NCBI GenBank assembly: GCA_964530825.1
Contig: CAZHCA010000024.1
Coordinates: 1 to 64,000, forward strand
Length of the DNA stretch: 64,000 nt
Reading direction: 5' to 3'
Source of the DNA: CAZHCA01 sp964530825
GTDB taxonomy: Bacteria > Bacteroidota > Bacteroidia > Chitinophagales > Saprospiraceae
Part shown: piece after piece, positions 24,884 to 33,329 of the stretch
How positions within the stretch are numbered: the stretch's first letter is position 1
Layout of the letters: the number at the start of each line of letters is the position of its first letter
Notes under the pieces: generated by a model
What the model was told of the DNA's origin: nothing
What the model saw: the letters and a program-made list of their open reading frames with translations, nothing else
Databases searched by the model: none
Made by a program: the position numbers and the translations under genes

Positions 24884-25771
24884 TTAACCGCCGGGTGTAA
24901 TGCCCCCCTTTAGCATAAACAGAAAGATCAGTACATCCTGCAAGAAATGTATGAATCAGGCCCAAAACATCCCCTGGGTTTCGATCATCGATTTACCGAG
25001 AATCCAACCTAAAAAGGTGGCCAGGACAACGCCGATCAACCCGTACGGCACACCGTAAAAGTGAGCCAGTCCAAAAAGAACGGCGGTAAGTAGAACTGCA
25101 TGCCGCTGGCCTACTGCACCGATTAGAGGAGCCAGCAGGGCGCCCCGGTAACTAACCTCTTCGTTGAAGGCATTGAGGGAAGCCAGCAGCAGCACCACCG
25201 GCAATACGGGCAGGATATTCCAATTTTCCCACTGATCGACGGGGGCGGCTGCTAACAGAAACACCAGGGTCACAGCCGTAATAATAATGGCAAAATTACG
25301 TCCAAACCTAGTCCAGGGTTCGGGGCCGCGCATCCCCAGCCAGCGCACCCGGCGGGCGGTGGCATCGAGTCGGCCGCGTTGGAGGAAAAACGCCTGGGGC
25401 GTATACCGGAGCAATAACAGCCCACCGATTATAATGAAGGTGCCGACTAAGCGAAGCAATTGCCCACCCAGAAGTGCGGACGATGATGATGGTGCAGCCC
25501 CCAGTTGAGCCGCCCACCAATCGGTGGCGCTTACCTGAAGCTGGGCCCAACTGACCAACAGCAAGAGCAACAAGATTAAAAAATAATGGCGTAAGGCCCG
25601 GAAATGTCGTTCGCCAAGACTAAATCCGAGGGCCGCAATCAAAAGGCCTGCTTTGGCCGGCAATATCCAATTGGGAAGGACCCCCGTACTCTCTTGCAGG
25701 ATAATATCAGGGAGGCTGGTAACAGCCAGCGTGACTAGCCAGGCCAGGCGAATCGTGTTATTGTTGGGCAT
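24884..25771 (-). pseudogene. CPBP family intramembrane metalloprotease interrupted by one in-frame TGA
   Basis: From ATG at 25771 the protein has about six to eight membrane helices. It keeps CPBP motif 1, FNEEVSYRG (Glu-Glu at about 204-205, Arg about 209), and motif 2, FGLAHF (His about 237). It then reads GKSMIETQGMFWA and stops at TGA (24958-24956). Directly after, in the same frame, comes FIHFLQDVLIFLFMLK before a natural stop at 24884-24886. That tail carries the family's third conserved His-x3-Asp/Asn motif in the right place. The TGA therefore almost certainly replaced a TGG (Trp). A product ending at 24956 would lack a conserved metal-site or catalytic element and the last helix. 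ATG 25771 is preferred to a TTG at 25843. Confidence 0.8.
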
Positions 25772-26005
25772 AGTAAAGGGCTTTGGGCTATAATTTATTG
25801 ATTTTGAAATAAAAGCCCAATGTGGCTTTAGCGAAGATGCCAAGTTTCAATTTCTCCCGGATCTTAGAAGGAGAAGGGGCAAGTGGTGTAGGCAGCCATG
25901 TTGCTAACTAAAGCTGTTGACCGGTGCCCTGGCGGTGGCAATTTACTGCTTGGTAACCTTAAGGTTGGATGGTTTTATATCTGCTCCCTTTCTTTTGGGA
26001 TAATG

Positions 26006-27187
26006 CTACTTCATACCATTTATTCCTGTCCCGTTCGGGCCCGCTTCCTGCATCACCAGGCGTGCTACCTCATCGATTAGTGCGGAGGTATTGTAGGGCG
26101 GATTGGACTGGCCGATATTAGCTGAGATGGTGACCTCAGCCGCGGGGCAATAGGCCAGAAATGAACCGTAGAACCCGCCGTGCCCATAGCATTGATTGTC
26201 ATTAAGGCTATATTCGAAAATACCAAGACCGTAGTGCCCGCCGTGGGCGTTGGACTGGGAAGTATCCAGCATACGCTCCAGCGTTGCCGGTGATGCGAAG
26301 AATTTGCCGGCGAATAGCCCTTCGATGAATCGGCCCATTTGCTCGGTGGTAGATACCATACCCCCGCCGCCCCACTCGTAGCTGGTGTTGATCTTTTTTG
26401 TGATGTTGATTTTGTTAAGGTAAGCGTCGATGCGTTTGCCTTCCGTGTGGGGCGGTTCGTAGTGTTCGAAGTAGGTCAGGTCCATCCCGAGCGGTTCGAT
26501 GATGCGAGACCGCAGCACTGCCGGCAGATCCTGGCCGGTGACCTGTTCGATAATAAAGCCCAGCAACATGTAGTTGATATCGGAATAATGATAACCCGCA
26601 CCCGGCCGGCTGGCCGGTTTTTTATGAAGGTTGTATTTGAAATAGCGCTTAAAAAAACGCTGAGGCGTGTATTGGCGCTTTTTGTGTAAAAAAACGCTGA
26701 GGTTGAAGCGCAAGTCGGCATCGATAAAGACATCGGCGATCCCTGAGGTATGGGATAGCAGCATTTCGATAGTGACCGAGTCGGCCAGATTTTCGCCCTC
26801 ATACAGTAAAAGTTCATCGTAGCGCAGGAACTCCAAGTCGCTTAGGTAGTCGCCCATGGGATCCTGCAGGTTGAGCTTGCTTTCTTCCATCAATTGCAGG
26901 ATGACGGTCGCCACGTAGGTTTTTGTTATACTGGCCGAATTGTACTGGTAAGCGCTGTCGATAAGGGTTTCGTTACGCCCGATAATACCAATGCCGTGGT
27001 TGATGGTAAAGCCCGTTTGTGCATTTCGGGCGTACAGGACAAAGTTGGGTACTGGACGCTTGCCGTCGAAGACCAGGTGCGCACGCATCAGGCTGTCGAG
27101 CTGTTTCTTTCGGTTGGCAAAATCATTTTGCGCCCCAAGCGGTACAAGAAAGCAAAAACATAAAAAAAAGACCAAGGCGGTTCGCAT
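26006..27187 (-). CDS. Serine hydrolase of the beta-lactamase/class C PBP family
   Basis: A 393-residue exported protein. The signal peptide MRTALVFFLCFCFLVPLGAQ precedes a beta-lactamase-fold domain with SxxK (Ser-Ile-Thr-Lys in NSASITKTYVA), a YSD/YxN-like element in YHYSDINYMLLGF, and GHGGFYG in place of the KTG triad. The usual role of this family is peptide, ester or peptidoglycan hydrolysis in the periplasm; true antibiotic resistance is not implied. ATG 27187 is chosen because it starts the signal peptide; the longer frame to 27226 has none. A second family member lies at 28008-29054. Confidence 0.87.
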   Translation of the reverse strand: MRTALVFFLCFCFLVPLGAQNDFANRKKQLDSLMRAHLVFDGKRPVPNFVLYARNAQTGFTINHGIGIIGRNETLIDSAYQYNSASITKTYVATVILQLMEESKLNLQDPMGDYLSDLEFLRYDELLLYEGENLADSVTIEMLLSHTSGIADVFIDADLRFNLSVFLHKKRQYTPQRFFKRYFKYNLHKKPASRPGAGYHYSDINYMLLGFIIEQVTGQDLPAVLRSRIIEPLGMDLTYFEHYEPPHTEGKRIDAYLNKINITKKINTSYEWGGGGMVSTTEQMGRFIEGLFAGKFFASPATLERMLDTSQSNAHGGHYGLGIFEYSLNDNQCYGHGGFYGSFLAYCPAAEVTISANIGQSNPPYNTSALIDEVARLVMQEAGPNGTGINGMK

Positions 27188-27374
27188 AGGCGTTGATTTT
27201 TGTATAAGATGTTTTGGGAGTATCATTCCCCTATTAGGCCACGCTATTTCGTGAAATAACGAAAATCATTTGCGGATTTGTACCGTACCTTTCTCCGGCT
27301 AGTGGTATTTTTTCTGACCTTTATCGCAAAAGCACATTTATTGCCATTTACTAACCAACCTAAACACATTACTG

Positions 27375-27866
27375 ATGATCAAACAAACCCTTAAGATCCT
27401 GTCAGCAATTGCTTTGTTGTCCGTATTTTTCAGCACGGAGTCGAACGCGCAATTTGAGTTGGGTGGTGGCCTGGTTTTCGGTACTGACGTCGAGGAATTG
27501 GGTATCACCGTAGACGGAAACTACTACTTCGATGAGAATTGGAGTATCTCTCCCAATTTTACCATCTTCTTTGCCGAGGATCCTATCAACTTTTTCACCA
27601 TTAATGTCGATGGTCGCTACAACTTCGAAGTGGGGCCAAGTCCGACGATTGTCTATCCGCTAGGGGGGCTGAACCTGGCGATTGTATCGGTGGAAGACAC
27701 CGGCTTTGGCGATGACGATTCCGATACGGAGCTTGGCATTAACCTCGGCGGGGGCGTCAATCATTTCTTCAACTCTAACTTCGGCATCCTGGGCGAACTG
27801 AAATTCGTCATCGGTGATGCGGATCAGATCGTACTTACTGGCGGCGTGGTGTATCGGTTTAATTAA
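27375..27866 (+). CDS. Small outer-membrane beta-barrel-like protein
   Basis: A 163-residue protein. The signal peptide is about 1-26 (…STESNAQ). The remainder is made of alternating short strands rich in Gly, Phe, Tyr and Asp, such as ISPNFTIFFAEDPINFFTIN and ITVDGNYYF. It ends in VVYRFN, a terminal aromatic as in Bacteroidota barrel proteins. The length fits an eight-stranded barrel (OmpX/OmpW-like). It stands alone between two serine hydrolase genes. A long palindrome follows the stop codon. Confidence 0.7.
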   Translation: MIKQTLKILSAIALLSVFFSTESNAQFELGGGLVFGTDVEELGITVDGNYYFDENWSISPNFTIFFAEDPINFFTINVDGRYNFEVGPSPTIVYPLGGLNLAIVSVEDTGFGDDDSDTELGINLGGGVNHFFNSNFGILGELKFVIGDADQIVLTGGVVYRFN

Positions 27867-27873
27867 ATGTATG

Positions 27874-27927
27874 GCTGTTAGGGCTATAGCGCTGTCAGCG
27901 CTATAGCCCTAACAGCGCTTAAGCGCT
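27874..27927. terminator. Perfect 20-bp inverted repeat plus overlapping palindrome, likely bidirectional terminator
   Basis: GCTGTTAGGGCTATAGCGCT (27874-27893) is followed by GTC and then its exact reverse complement (27897-27916). The palindrome AGCGCTTAAGCGCT (27914-27927) overlaps the right arm. It sits between the stop of the barrel-protein gene (27866) and the convergent stop of a serine hydrolase gene (28008). There is no strong oligo-T tract immediately after, so termination is inferred from position and stem strength. Confidence 0.65.
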
Positions 27928-28007
27928 AACAGCTGTTGCAACTTTTCTAAAATAACTGCAATTTTAAAGGCTTATTTTTTGGCATTCTTCCTCCCGAACT
28001 GCCTTTC

Positions 28008-29054
28008 TCAAGGCTGTACAATGCGTATCAATGCCTCCCGTAGATTGGCTGCATCCCCCCAAGAGTCGGGATTAAAGCGGTCAGTATTGCTCAAAATGAT
28101 GATCGTCTGGTTGGCGCCGGTTAGTCGAAGGAGCACGACATTGGCGCCCATGATACCGCCCCGGCGCTCCATGACGGTGGGTTTAGCGCTGCTAAAGGGA
28201 TAGGTGTAATTCCAGACCCCATACCCAGCGTATTGGTATTCAGGATTGGATTGCGCCAGTAACGCTCGTCGTTCGGCATCCAGGAGTTGATCGGTGTAAA
28301 GAGCCTGGTCTAGCCTCAGCAAGTCCCTGGCATTGGCGTACATCGCTCCGGCTGCGTAAAGGTTTTCGATGTAATACAAGGGGTCCTGTTCGTACGTACC
28401 CCTGCGGGACACCGAATAGGGATAAGCAAAATGATCGGGATAGTAACCGTACTCCAAAAAACCAGTGTTTTCCATTTGTAGGGGCTCCAGAATGCAGGCT
28501 GTCACTTGTTCTTCCCATGACCGGCCCGTGATCGATTCGATGATCAGCCCCAGCAGAACGTAGTCGAGGTCGTTGTAACGGAATGTATTGAGTTTGCTGC
28601 GGGAGCTATTCTGCAGACTCTTGCGCGCAATGTCCGCCGGTGCATGCAGATTCCGGTAATACTTGCGCTTGGTGGTGGGCAGTCCGGAAATGTGCAATAG
28701 TAAATGGTGAATGGTGACGGCTTGTGGAACATCCAGGTCGGGCAGGTACTGCTTCGCCCGATCGGTCAGTTGGAGGTTACCCTCTTGCACGAGTTGTAAA
28801 ACCAGAATGGCAGTAAACAACTTGGTCACCGAAGCCACATGGTAATGGTAATGGTTGCGGATGGTGTCGGGCATACTGCGGTAGGCTAGCCCAAAGGATT
28901 GTTGGTATATGGGGCGGCCCTGGTCAGCTACGAGTACCGTTCCGGAAAACCCCTGTTCACGAACGGCTCGTTCTACAGCTGCTTTGATCTCCGCAACCTG
29001 TGCTTTCGCCGAACCTAAACACAGGATTAAGTAAAATATCGTCAATAATCGCAT
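28008..29054 (-). CDS. Serine hydrolase of the beta-lactamase/class C PBP family
   Basis: A 348-residue exported protein. The signal peptide starts at ATG 29054 (MRLLTIFYLILCLGSAKAQ). The domain has SxxK as SVTK in HVASVTKLFTA, FRYNDLDYVLLG in the second-motif position, and ERRGGIMGA near the third. It is only moderately similar to the protein at 26006-27187, so the two look like separate family members rather than a recent duplicate. It lies 80 bases downstream of the AraC-type regulator on the same strand and may belong to that operon. Confidence 0.85.
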   Translation of the reverse strand: MRLLTIFYLILCLGSAKAQVAEIKAAVERAVREQGFSGTVLVADQGRPIYQQSFGLAYRSMPDTIRNHYHYHVASVTKLFTAILVLQLVQEGNLQLTDRAKQYLPDLDVPQAVTIHHLLLHISGLPTTKRKYYRNLHAPADIARKSLQNSSRSKLNTFRYNDLDYVLLGLIIESITGRSWEEQVTACILEPLQMENTGFLEYGYYPDHFAYPYSVSRRGTYEQDPLYYIENLYAAGAMYANARDLLRLDQALYTDQLLDAERRALLAQSNPEYQYAGYGVWNYTYPFSSAKPTVMERRGGIMGANVVLLRLTGANQTIIILSNTDRFNPDSWGDAANLREALIRIVQP

Positions 29055-29134
29055 GGCAGTTGTTTTGGTAAATAATACCAGCAAGTAGGCCCTTTAAGGG
29101 CTCCGGTGCGCTCCAATACGCGTTTTGGGACCTG

Positions 29135-30247
29135 CTAATTCACGTTTTGAGTCTTCTCTACGTACTCGCGCGGACTTTGTCCGGTCACTTTTTTGAAAAC
29201 GCGGTTAAAGGTCGACTTGGCATTAAACCCTGACTCCAGGGCCAGGGCAAGCATGGTTTTTTGCCGGAGGCCACCCTGCTCAACTGCCCGTTGGAATGCT
29301 GCCACCCGGTAGCCGTTAACGAAATCGATAAAAGATAGCCCTAGCCCGTGGTTGATATGGGTGGAAACTGTACGGGCAGGTTGACCGGTTAGGGCCGCAA
29401 ATTCTTTGAGGGAAAGAGTGGGGTGGAGGTAGGCCCTTTCCCGTTCCATACATTGCCGAATCTGTTCAGTTAATTGGGGAGCAATCGCCGGCGCCGAGAC
29501 TGCTTTTTTCTCCTGGCCTGGGTAACCTAAAGCAGCTGTACTGTTTTGCCGTAGGCTGCCAAAAGCCAACAGTAAAAGCGTAATACTCATAGCAATGGTG
29601 GAAATCGACTGCTCGCGATAAATGGCAAGCACTTCTCGCAAGAAAACATCGACCATCCATAGGGTGCAGAGCAGAGCAATTAATAAAAGCAAAAAGCGCA
29701 ACCAGTTGAGGTCGACGTCCGAATTTTCAGAATAATGGTTATCGAGCCACGAGCGATAAGCACGCAGTTGCCTTACCGAAAGCAAAGCGTAGAGCAACAA
29801 CGATAGAAGGCTGAGATTGAATTCCAGATTGTAGGTATAGGGTTGGTGGACTATGAACCAGAACCAGCGCCGAAACGGGTAATCTTGAAAAAATAGGAAC
29901 CAGTAAAGGCCGGCTTGCAACACTACTGGCAGGAAGTGCAGCCCGTGAATAGGGCGAAGCAAGAATTGGGGCATCGTCAGCTTTTTGACGTAAAAAAACA
30001 GGAAGGGACCGAATGCCAGAGAATAGTAGATGGGTTGAAAATAAAAGTCAGGGTCTTGCTGATACACCTGACCGGCCCGGTAAAAAGCGTCGATAATCCA
30101 AAGCGCGAAAGCGAACAACAGCAACCCTAGCCAGCGATTGGCCTGCCGGTTGGTAGGGTGTGTCAAGAGCAAGACTGACGCAAATACACCCTGTGCAATG
30201 ATGGCGCCTAGCGCCAGAACAGGAAGGGTGAAAGGGATTTCAATCAT
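29135..30247 (-). CDS. AraC-family regulator with an N-terminal multi-helix membrane domain
   Basis: A 370-residue protein. About seven hydrophobic helices occupy residues 1-240 (for example VLALGAIIAQGVFASVLLL and LLLYALLSV). A C-terminal AraC/XylS domain (about 268-365) follows, with LSLKEFAALTGQPARTVSTHIN and LALALESGFNAKSTFNRVFK, then TGQSPREYV. Membrane-anchored AraC regulators of this type are common in Bacteroidota and presumably sense a membrane or periplasmic signal. It starts 3 bases after the SnoaL-like gene, and a serine hydrolase gene follows. Confidence 0.88.
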   Translation of the reverse strand: MIEIPFTLPVLALGAIIAQGVFASVLLLTHPTNRQANRWLGLLLFAFALWIIDAFYRAGQVYQQDPDFYFQPIYYSLAFGPFLFFYVKKLTMPQFLLRPIHGLHFLPVVLQAGLYWFLFFQDYPFRRWFWFIVHQPYTYNLEFNLSLLSLLLYALLSVRQLRAYRSWLDNHYSENSDVDLNWLRFLLLLIALLCTLWMVDVFLREVLAIYREQSISTIAMSITLLLLAFGSLRQNSTAALGYPGQEKKAVSAPAIAPQLTEQIRQCMERERAYLHPTLSLKEFAALTGQPARTVSTHINHGLGLSFIDFVNGYRVAAFQRAVEQGGLRQKTMLALALESGFNAKSTFNRVFKKVTGQSPREYVEKTQNVN

Positions 30248-30250
30248 GAG

Positions 30251-30634
30251 TTATTTCATCCCATTTTCATTAGCACTGGTTGACGGAACTTGCTGGATAC
30301 TATCCCAATGCTCGATGATTTTCCCATGGGCATCGAAACGAAAAAAGTCCATCGTTACGTAGTCTGCTCCGCCGGGCCAGGTTTGATAAGTATGCAGGGC
30401 CACTAAATCGCCCGCTGCGATAGCACGTAAGAATTCTACGGTTTTTTCCGGATAGACTGCCTGCATGCGTTCGAAGTATTCGATGAATCCCTCAGGGCCG
30501 TCGGCAACTGAGGGATTGTGTTGGATATATTGATCGCCCACGTACCGGGCAACGGCTTGTCGCGGTTTACCTCCAAAAGCCATGCGGTAAAAGGCGATAG
30601 CGTTTTGTTTGTTCTTTTCTAGGTTTTGCGCCAT
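30251..30634 (-). CDS. SnoaL/NTF2-like polyketide-cyclase-type protein
   Basis: A 127-residue protein of the cone-shaped NTF2 fold. NAIAFYRMAFGGKPRQAVARY, YIQHNPSVADG and FFRFDAHGKIIEHWDSIQQV match the SnoaL-like family, many of whose members in this group are annotated only as nuclear transport factor 2 family proteins. ATG 30634 is chosen because family homology starts there; the longer frame to 30709 adds an unrelated hydrophobic leader. It is probably a small cytosolic enzyme or binding protein. The neighbours are a VOC protein upstream and an AraC regulator downstream. Confidence 0.85.
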   Translation of the reverse strand: MAQNLEKNKQNAIAFYRMAFGGKPRQAVARYVGDQYIQHNPSVADGPEGFIEYFERMQAVYPEKTVEFLRAIAAGDLVALHTYQTWPGGADYVTMDFFRFDAHGKIIEHWDSIQQVPSTSANENGMK

Positions 30635-30712
30635 GCGAAGTCCTTTTATGGTTAAAAACCGGACGTTGACCAAGTTGCAGACGAGCAAATTGGTCAATAC
30701 TTTGAACAAGTA

Positions 30713-31114
30713 CTAAAACTCAAAATCCGGTATGGGAGTTGATACGTCAATCACCGCGCCGTTCGGATCGCGGAGTAGCATACGGCGTTGACCGTAGGCG
30801 GTATCGGTAGGCAGCTCCAAGATGTCTAGCTTTGCTTTCTGGGCGGTTTGGTGTACGTTGTCTACATCATCTACGACAAGGGTTAGGTAAAAACCCTGAG
30901 GCCGATGACGGGCGTCCTGAGGGGTAACGGTGTTCTTAGCGTCGATGATGCCGATTTCCCAGCGATCTTTCTGGTCTTTTAGGTTGATGAACCAGTCGCT
31001 GTCATAGAGGACTTTAACATTAAAAAGCCTGACATAGAAGTCAATAGCAGCTTTGCGGTTTTCGGAGAAATTCTCGGCGGCGATGACCACCATCATGCGA
31101 TTCACAGCATGCAT
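30713..31114 (-). CDS. VOC (glyoxalase/bleomycin-resistance fold) family protein
   Basis: About 133 residues with paired beta-alpha-beta-beta-beta units. NRKAAIDFYVRLFNVKVLYD opens the module, GFYLTLVVDDVDNVHQTAQK is the second unit, and RMLLRDPNGAVIDV the third. ATG 31114 or ATG 31096 could be the start; a frame reaching 31180 adds residues unlike the family. Metal ligands are not clearly conserved, so it may bind rather than convert a ligand. It is the first gene of a likely VOC-SnoaL-AraC-hydrolase transcription unit. Confidence 0.8.
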   Translation of the reverse strand: MHAVNRMMVVIAAENFSENRKAAIDFYVRLFNVKVLYDSDWFINLKDQKDRWEIGIIDAKNTVTPQDARHRPQGFYLTLVVDDVDNVHQTAQKAKLDILELPTDTAYGQRRMLLRDPNGAVIDVSTPIPDFEF

Positions 31115-31243
31115 TGGAATTGGTGTTGGTGAAACGACAGTAAAATACGGGCTACTGTACCATTTTCCAATAAAATGCATTGTCTAGGACAACGCCGGTA
31201 ATCTCCCGCATTCTTGTTATTTTGCGCCAAAAGCCAAAATTCC

Positions 31244-32482
31244 ATGAAACGATACGGATTGTGCTGCTGCTTCCTGTTTCTCGCTCTGGGCCTGCAAGCC
31301 CAAAACCTCAACGATAACCTGCTCCTTTACTATCCCCTCAACGGCGACGCCACTGACGCTTCGGGCAACGATCGCGATGGCACACCTGTCAATATCCTGG
31401 CTGCCGAAGATCGTTTTGGCGATCCAATCGGTGCGGTGGCCTTCCCGGACTCGGCCTTTATCGATTTACCCGAAGAACCCGCGCTGGAGCCCCTCGCACC
31501 TGTGACGATTAGCTTTTGGGTGTACCCTGAAAATCCAGTCACCGAAGAGACGATTATCCTTACAACGGATTCGGGCTCTGATGCTGCCTTCGGTGTTTTC
31601 TTTACGATCGACCCAAACGATCAAACCTTGAATTTCAATTACGGCGATAATTGCTTGTCTGCAAGTACGCCCCCTTGCAATGTTTCCTTCCAAGGTACGA
31701 CATCGCTGGCGCTAAATACCTGGACCCACGTAGTTGGGGTGCTGGAAGGCTCCCGCAATCTGACCCTCTACCTGAACGGTTGTGTGGAAGAAGGAGTGCT
31801 TCGGGGCAGCCCGGAATTGCCCATCGAGTATTCCGATCAGCCGGGTACGCTCGGCCGGGGGCGCAATGAATCCGATAATACTACTTTTTTCGATGGTCGG
31901 ATCGACGATTTCTACTACTGGGATCGCGCCCTCGACGCCGGTGAGGTAGCCCAACTCTTCGATAATTTCAACCTCCCCGAACTCTTAGCGCAGGGCGACA
32001 CCACCGCCTGCGACGGCGGCACGGTGGCACTTAACGCCAACGATTCCCTCTTTACCGATCTGGTTTGGAGCACCGGGGAAACAACGGCGACCATTGAGGT
32101 CCAAGATAGCGGCGCCTACGTCGTTAGCGCGCTATTTGATGCGTGTCTGTTGGTCATGGATACCGCAGTTGTCGGTTTTGAATTTTGCCCATGCGACATC
32201 CAGTTTCCCAATGCCTTTACCCCTAACGGCGATAACGTAAACGAAAGCTTCGGCGTACTGCGCACCGAAGAAAGCTGCTTCTTCGAAACCTTCGAACTAC
32301 GCATTTACAACCGGTGGGGCGACGAGATTTTCAACGGATCGCTCGAAGAACGCTGGGACGGCACCATCGACGGCGAGCCAGCCCCGATCGATATCTACGT
32401 GTATGTAGCCCAATACACAGTATTGCGCGATGGGGAGGCCGTCACTGAAATGCAGTCAGGAGATTTATCGCTGGTCAGGTAA
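31244..32482 (+). CDS. Secreted LamG-domain protein with gliding-motility-type C-terminal domain
   Basis: A 412-residue protein. The signal peptide is MKRYGLCCCFLFLALGLQAQ. A concanavalin-like LamG domain spans about 24-245: LLLYYPLNGDATDASGNDRDG opens it and RIDDFYYWDRALDAGEV closes it. A short Ig-like segment (GDTTACDGGTVAL) comes next. The C-terminal 85 residues contain IQFPNAFTPNGDNVNESFG and LRIYNRWGDEIFN, the gliding motility-associated/type B T9SS sorting domain. It is likely exported by T9SS and attached to the surface, perhaps binding a glycan. ATG 31244 begins the signal peptide. Confidence 0.87.
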   Translation: MKRYGLCCCFLFLALGLQAQNLNDNLLLYYPLNGDATDASGNDRDGTPVNILAAEDRFGDPIGAVAFPDSAFIDLPEEPALEPLAPVTISFWVYPENPVTEETIILTTDSGSDAAFGVFFTIDPNDQTLNFNYGDNCLSASTPPCNVSFQGTTSLALNTWTHVVGVLEGSRNLTLYLNGCVEEGVLRGSPELPIEYSDQPGTLGRGRNESDNTTFFDGRIDDFYYWDRALDAGEVAQLFDNFNLPELLAQGDTTACDGGTVALNANDSLFTDLVWSTGETTATIEVQDSGAYVVSALFDACLLVMDTAVVGFEFCPCDIQFPNAFTPNGDNVNESFGVLRTEESCFFETFELRIYNRWGDEIFNGSLEERWDGTIDGEPAPIDIYVYVAQYTVLRDGEAVTEMQSGDLSLVR

Positions 32483-32525
32483 AAAAGAAACGCCTCGCTG
32501 GGTCGCTCTTATCGCAGCTATAGTC

Positions 32526-32546
32526 GGCTTTTGAATGGGGAAAGCC
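32526..32546. terminator. Weak 6-bp hairpin between convergent genes
   Basis: GGCTTT (32526-32531) pairs with AAAGCC (32541-32546) across a 9-base loop in the 93-base gap between convergent stops at 32482 and 32576. The stem is short and partly AT, so this is only a possible terminator. Confidence 0.3.
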
Positions 32547-32575
32547 AAATCGATAGCGGTGCGGGCCCACTTTCC

Positions 32576-33301
32576 TCAATCGATCTTTGTCATCCGTTTC
32601 GATAGGGTAGCTTTTCCCTGTTTCATGTACACGGTGTAAACACCCTCCGCCAGCTGATGAACCGGGTATGTGTGGCTGACGTAAGCATGCGGCAAGGCGC
32701 TCACTTGCTGCCGGTACACTGCCCTTCCGGTAGCATCGAAAAGGGTCAGCTGAATGGGATCGGTACTTACGCCACGCATCAGGATTTGTAGCTGATCGTG
32801 CACCGGATTGGGAGCAAGGACCAGGTCTAACCCCTCAGCGGCACCTCTCTCTTTGGTATCGGTCACGGTGGCAATGTCCAGTTGAATTTCAGAGAGGCCA
32901 TAGCAACCGCCGCCCCAGTTGGAGTGTGCAGTGAGCAGCAGGTAGCGCACCGGAGTACCCTTTAGATCGGGACCGGCCATGCCGGCGTAGTCCTGCCGGC
33001 CGCTGGCAGGGGGTAACTGGATGTTGCCCCAATGCGTCCAGCTGACGCCGTCGGTCGAGTAGTCAATGCTTACCTCGCGCAGGCCGGCGTGGAGGTCGAC
33101 CGGGTCGTTGTAATTCCAGAACCGGGTTTGGGCTAGAGGGTATACCTGCCCCAGATCGTAGTAGATCCAGTGGCTGCTGTCGCGCCCAGGGTTGGGATTG
33201 GGCGCTTTTTCGCAAGATAACCAGTGATCGTAGGTGCACTGGCCTGTGCTGAGAAAAGGCAGGAAAAAGAGCAGATAGATGATGCGTTGTATGTTTTGCA
33301 C
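32576..33301 (-). CDS. Secreted discoidin-like protein with T9SS type A sorting domain
   Basis: A 241-residue protein. A signal peptide (about 1-20, IIYLLFFLPFLSTGQ) precedes a domain resembling F5/8 type C or discoidin modules (SHWIYYDLGQVYPLAQTRFW, ISIDYSTDG-like segment, GGGCYGLSEIQLDI). The C-terminal 75 residues are a Por-type sorting domain: LAPNPVHDQLQI, LTLFDATGRAVY, LAEGVYTVYM. The first codon is GTG at 33301; no nearby ATG is in frame. It lies 28 bases after the DUF1501 gene and is probably the third cistron of the DUF1800-DUF1501 operon. Confidence 0.83.
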   Translation of the reverse strand: MQNIQRIIYLLFFLPFLSTGQCTYDHWLSCEKAPNPNPGRDSSHWIYYDLGQVYPLAQTRFWNYNDPVDLHAGLREVSIDYSTDGVSWTHWGNIQLPPASGRQDYAGMAGPDLKGTPVRYLLLTAHSNWGGGCYGLSEIQLDIATVTDTKERGAAEGLDLVLAPNPVHDQLQILMRGVSTDPIQLTLFDATGRAVYRQQVSALPHAYVSHTYPVHQLAEGVYTVYMKQGKATLSKRMTKID

Positions 33302-33329
33302 GGTATAGATTTTTTTGTTGAAAAATTGA

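Noticed and set aside
25772..26005. A very short minus-strand frame (MAAYTTCPFSF) considered as a possible peptide precursor
   Set aside because: Eleven codons, no leader typical of lanthipeptides or other precursors, and no biosynthetic enzymes nearby.
26006..27187. Antibiotic-resistance beta-lactamase
   Set aside because: SxxK is present, but the protein belongs to the broad serine hydrolase/PBP-like family. Nothing in the sequence supports a specific resistance role.
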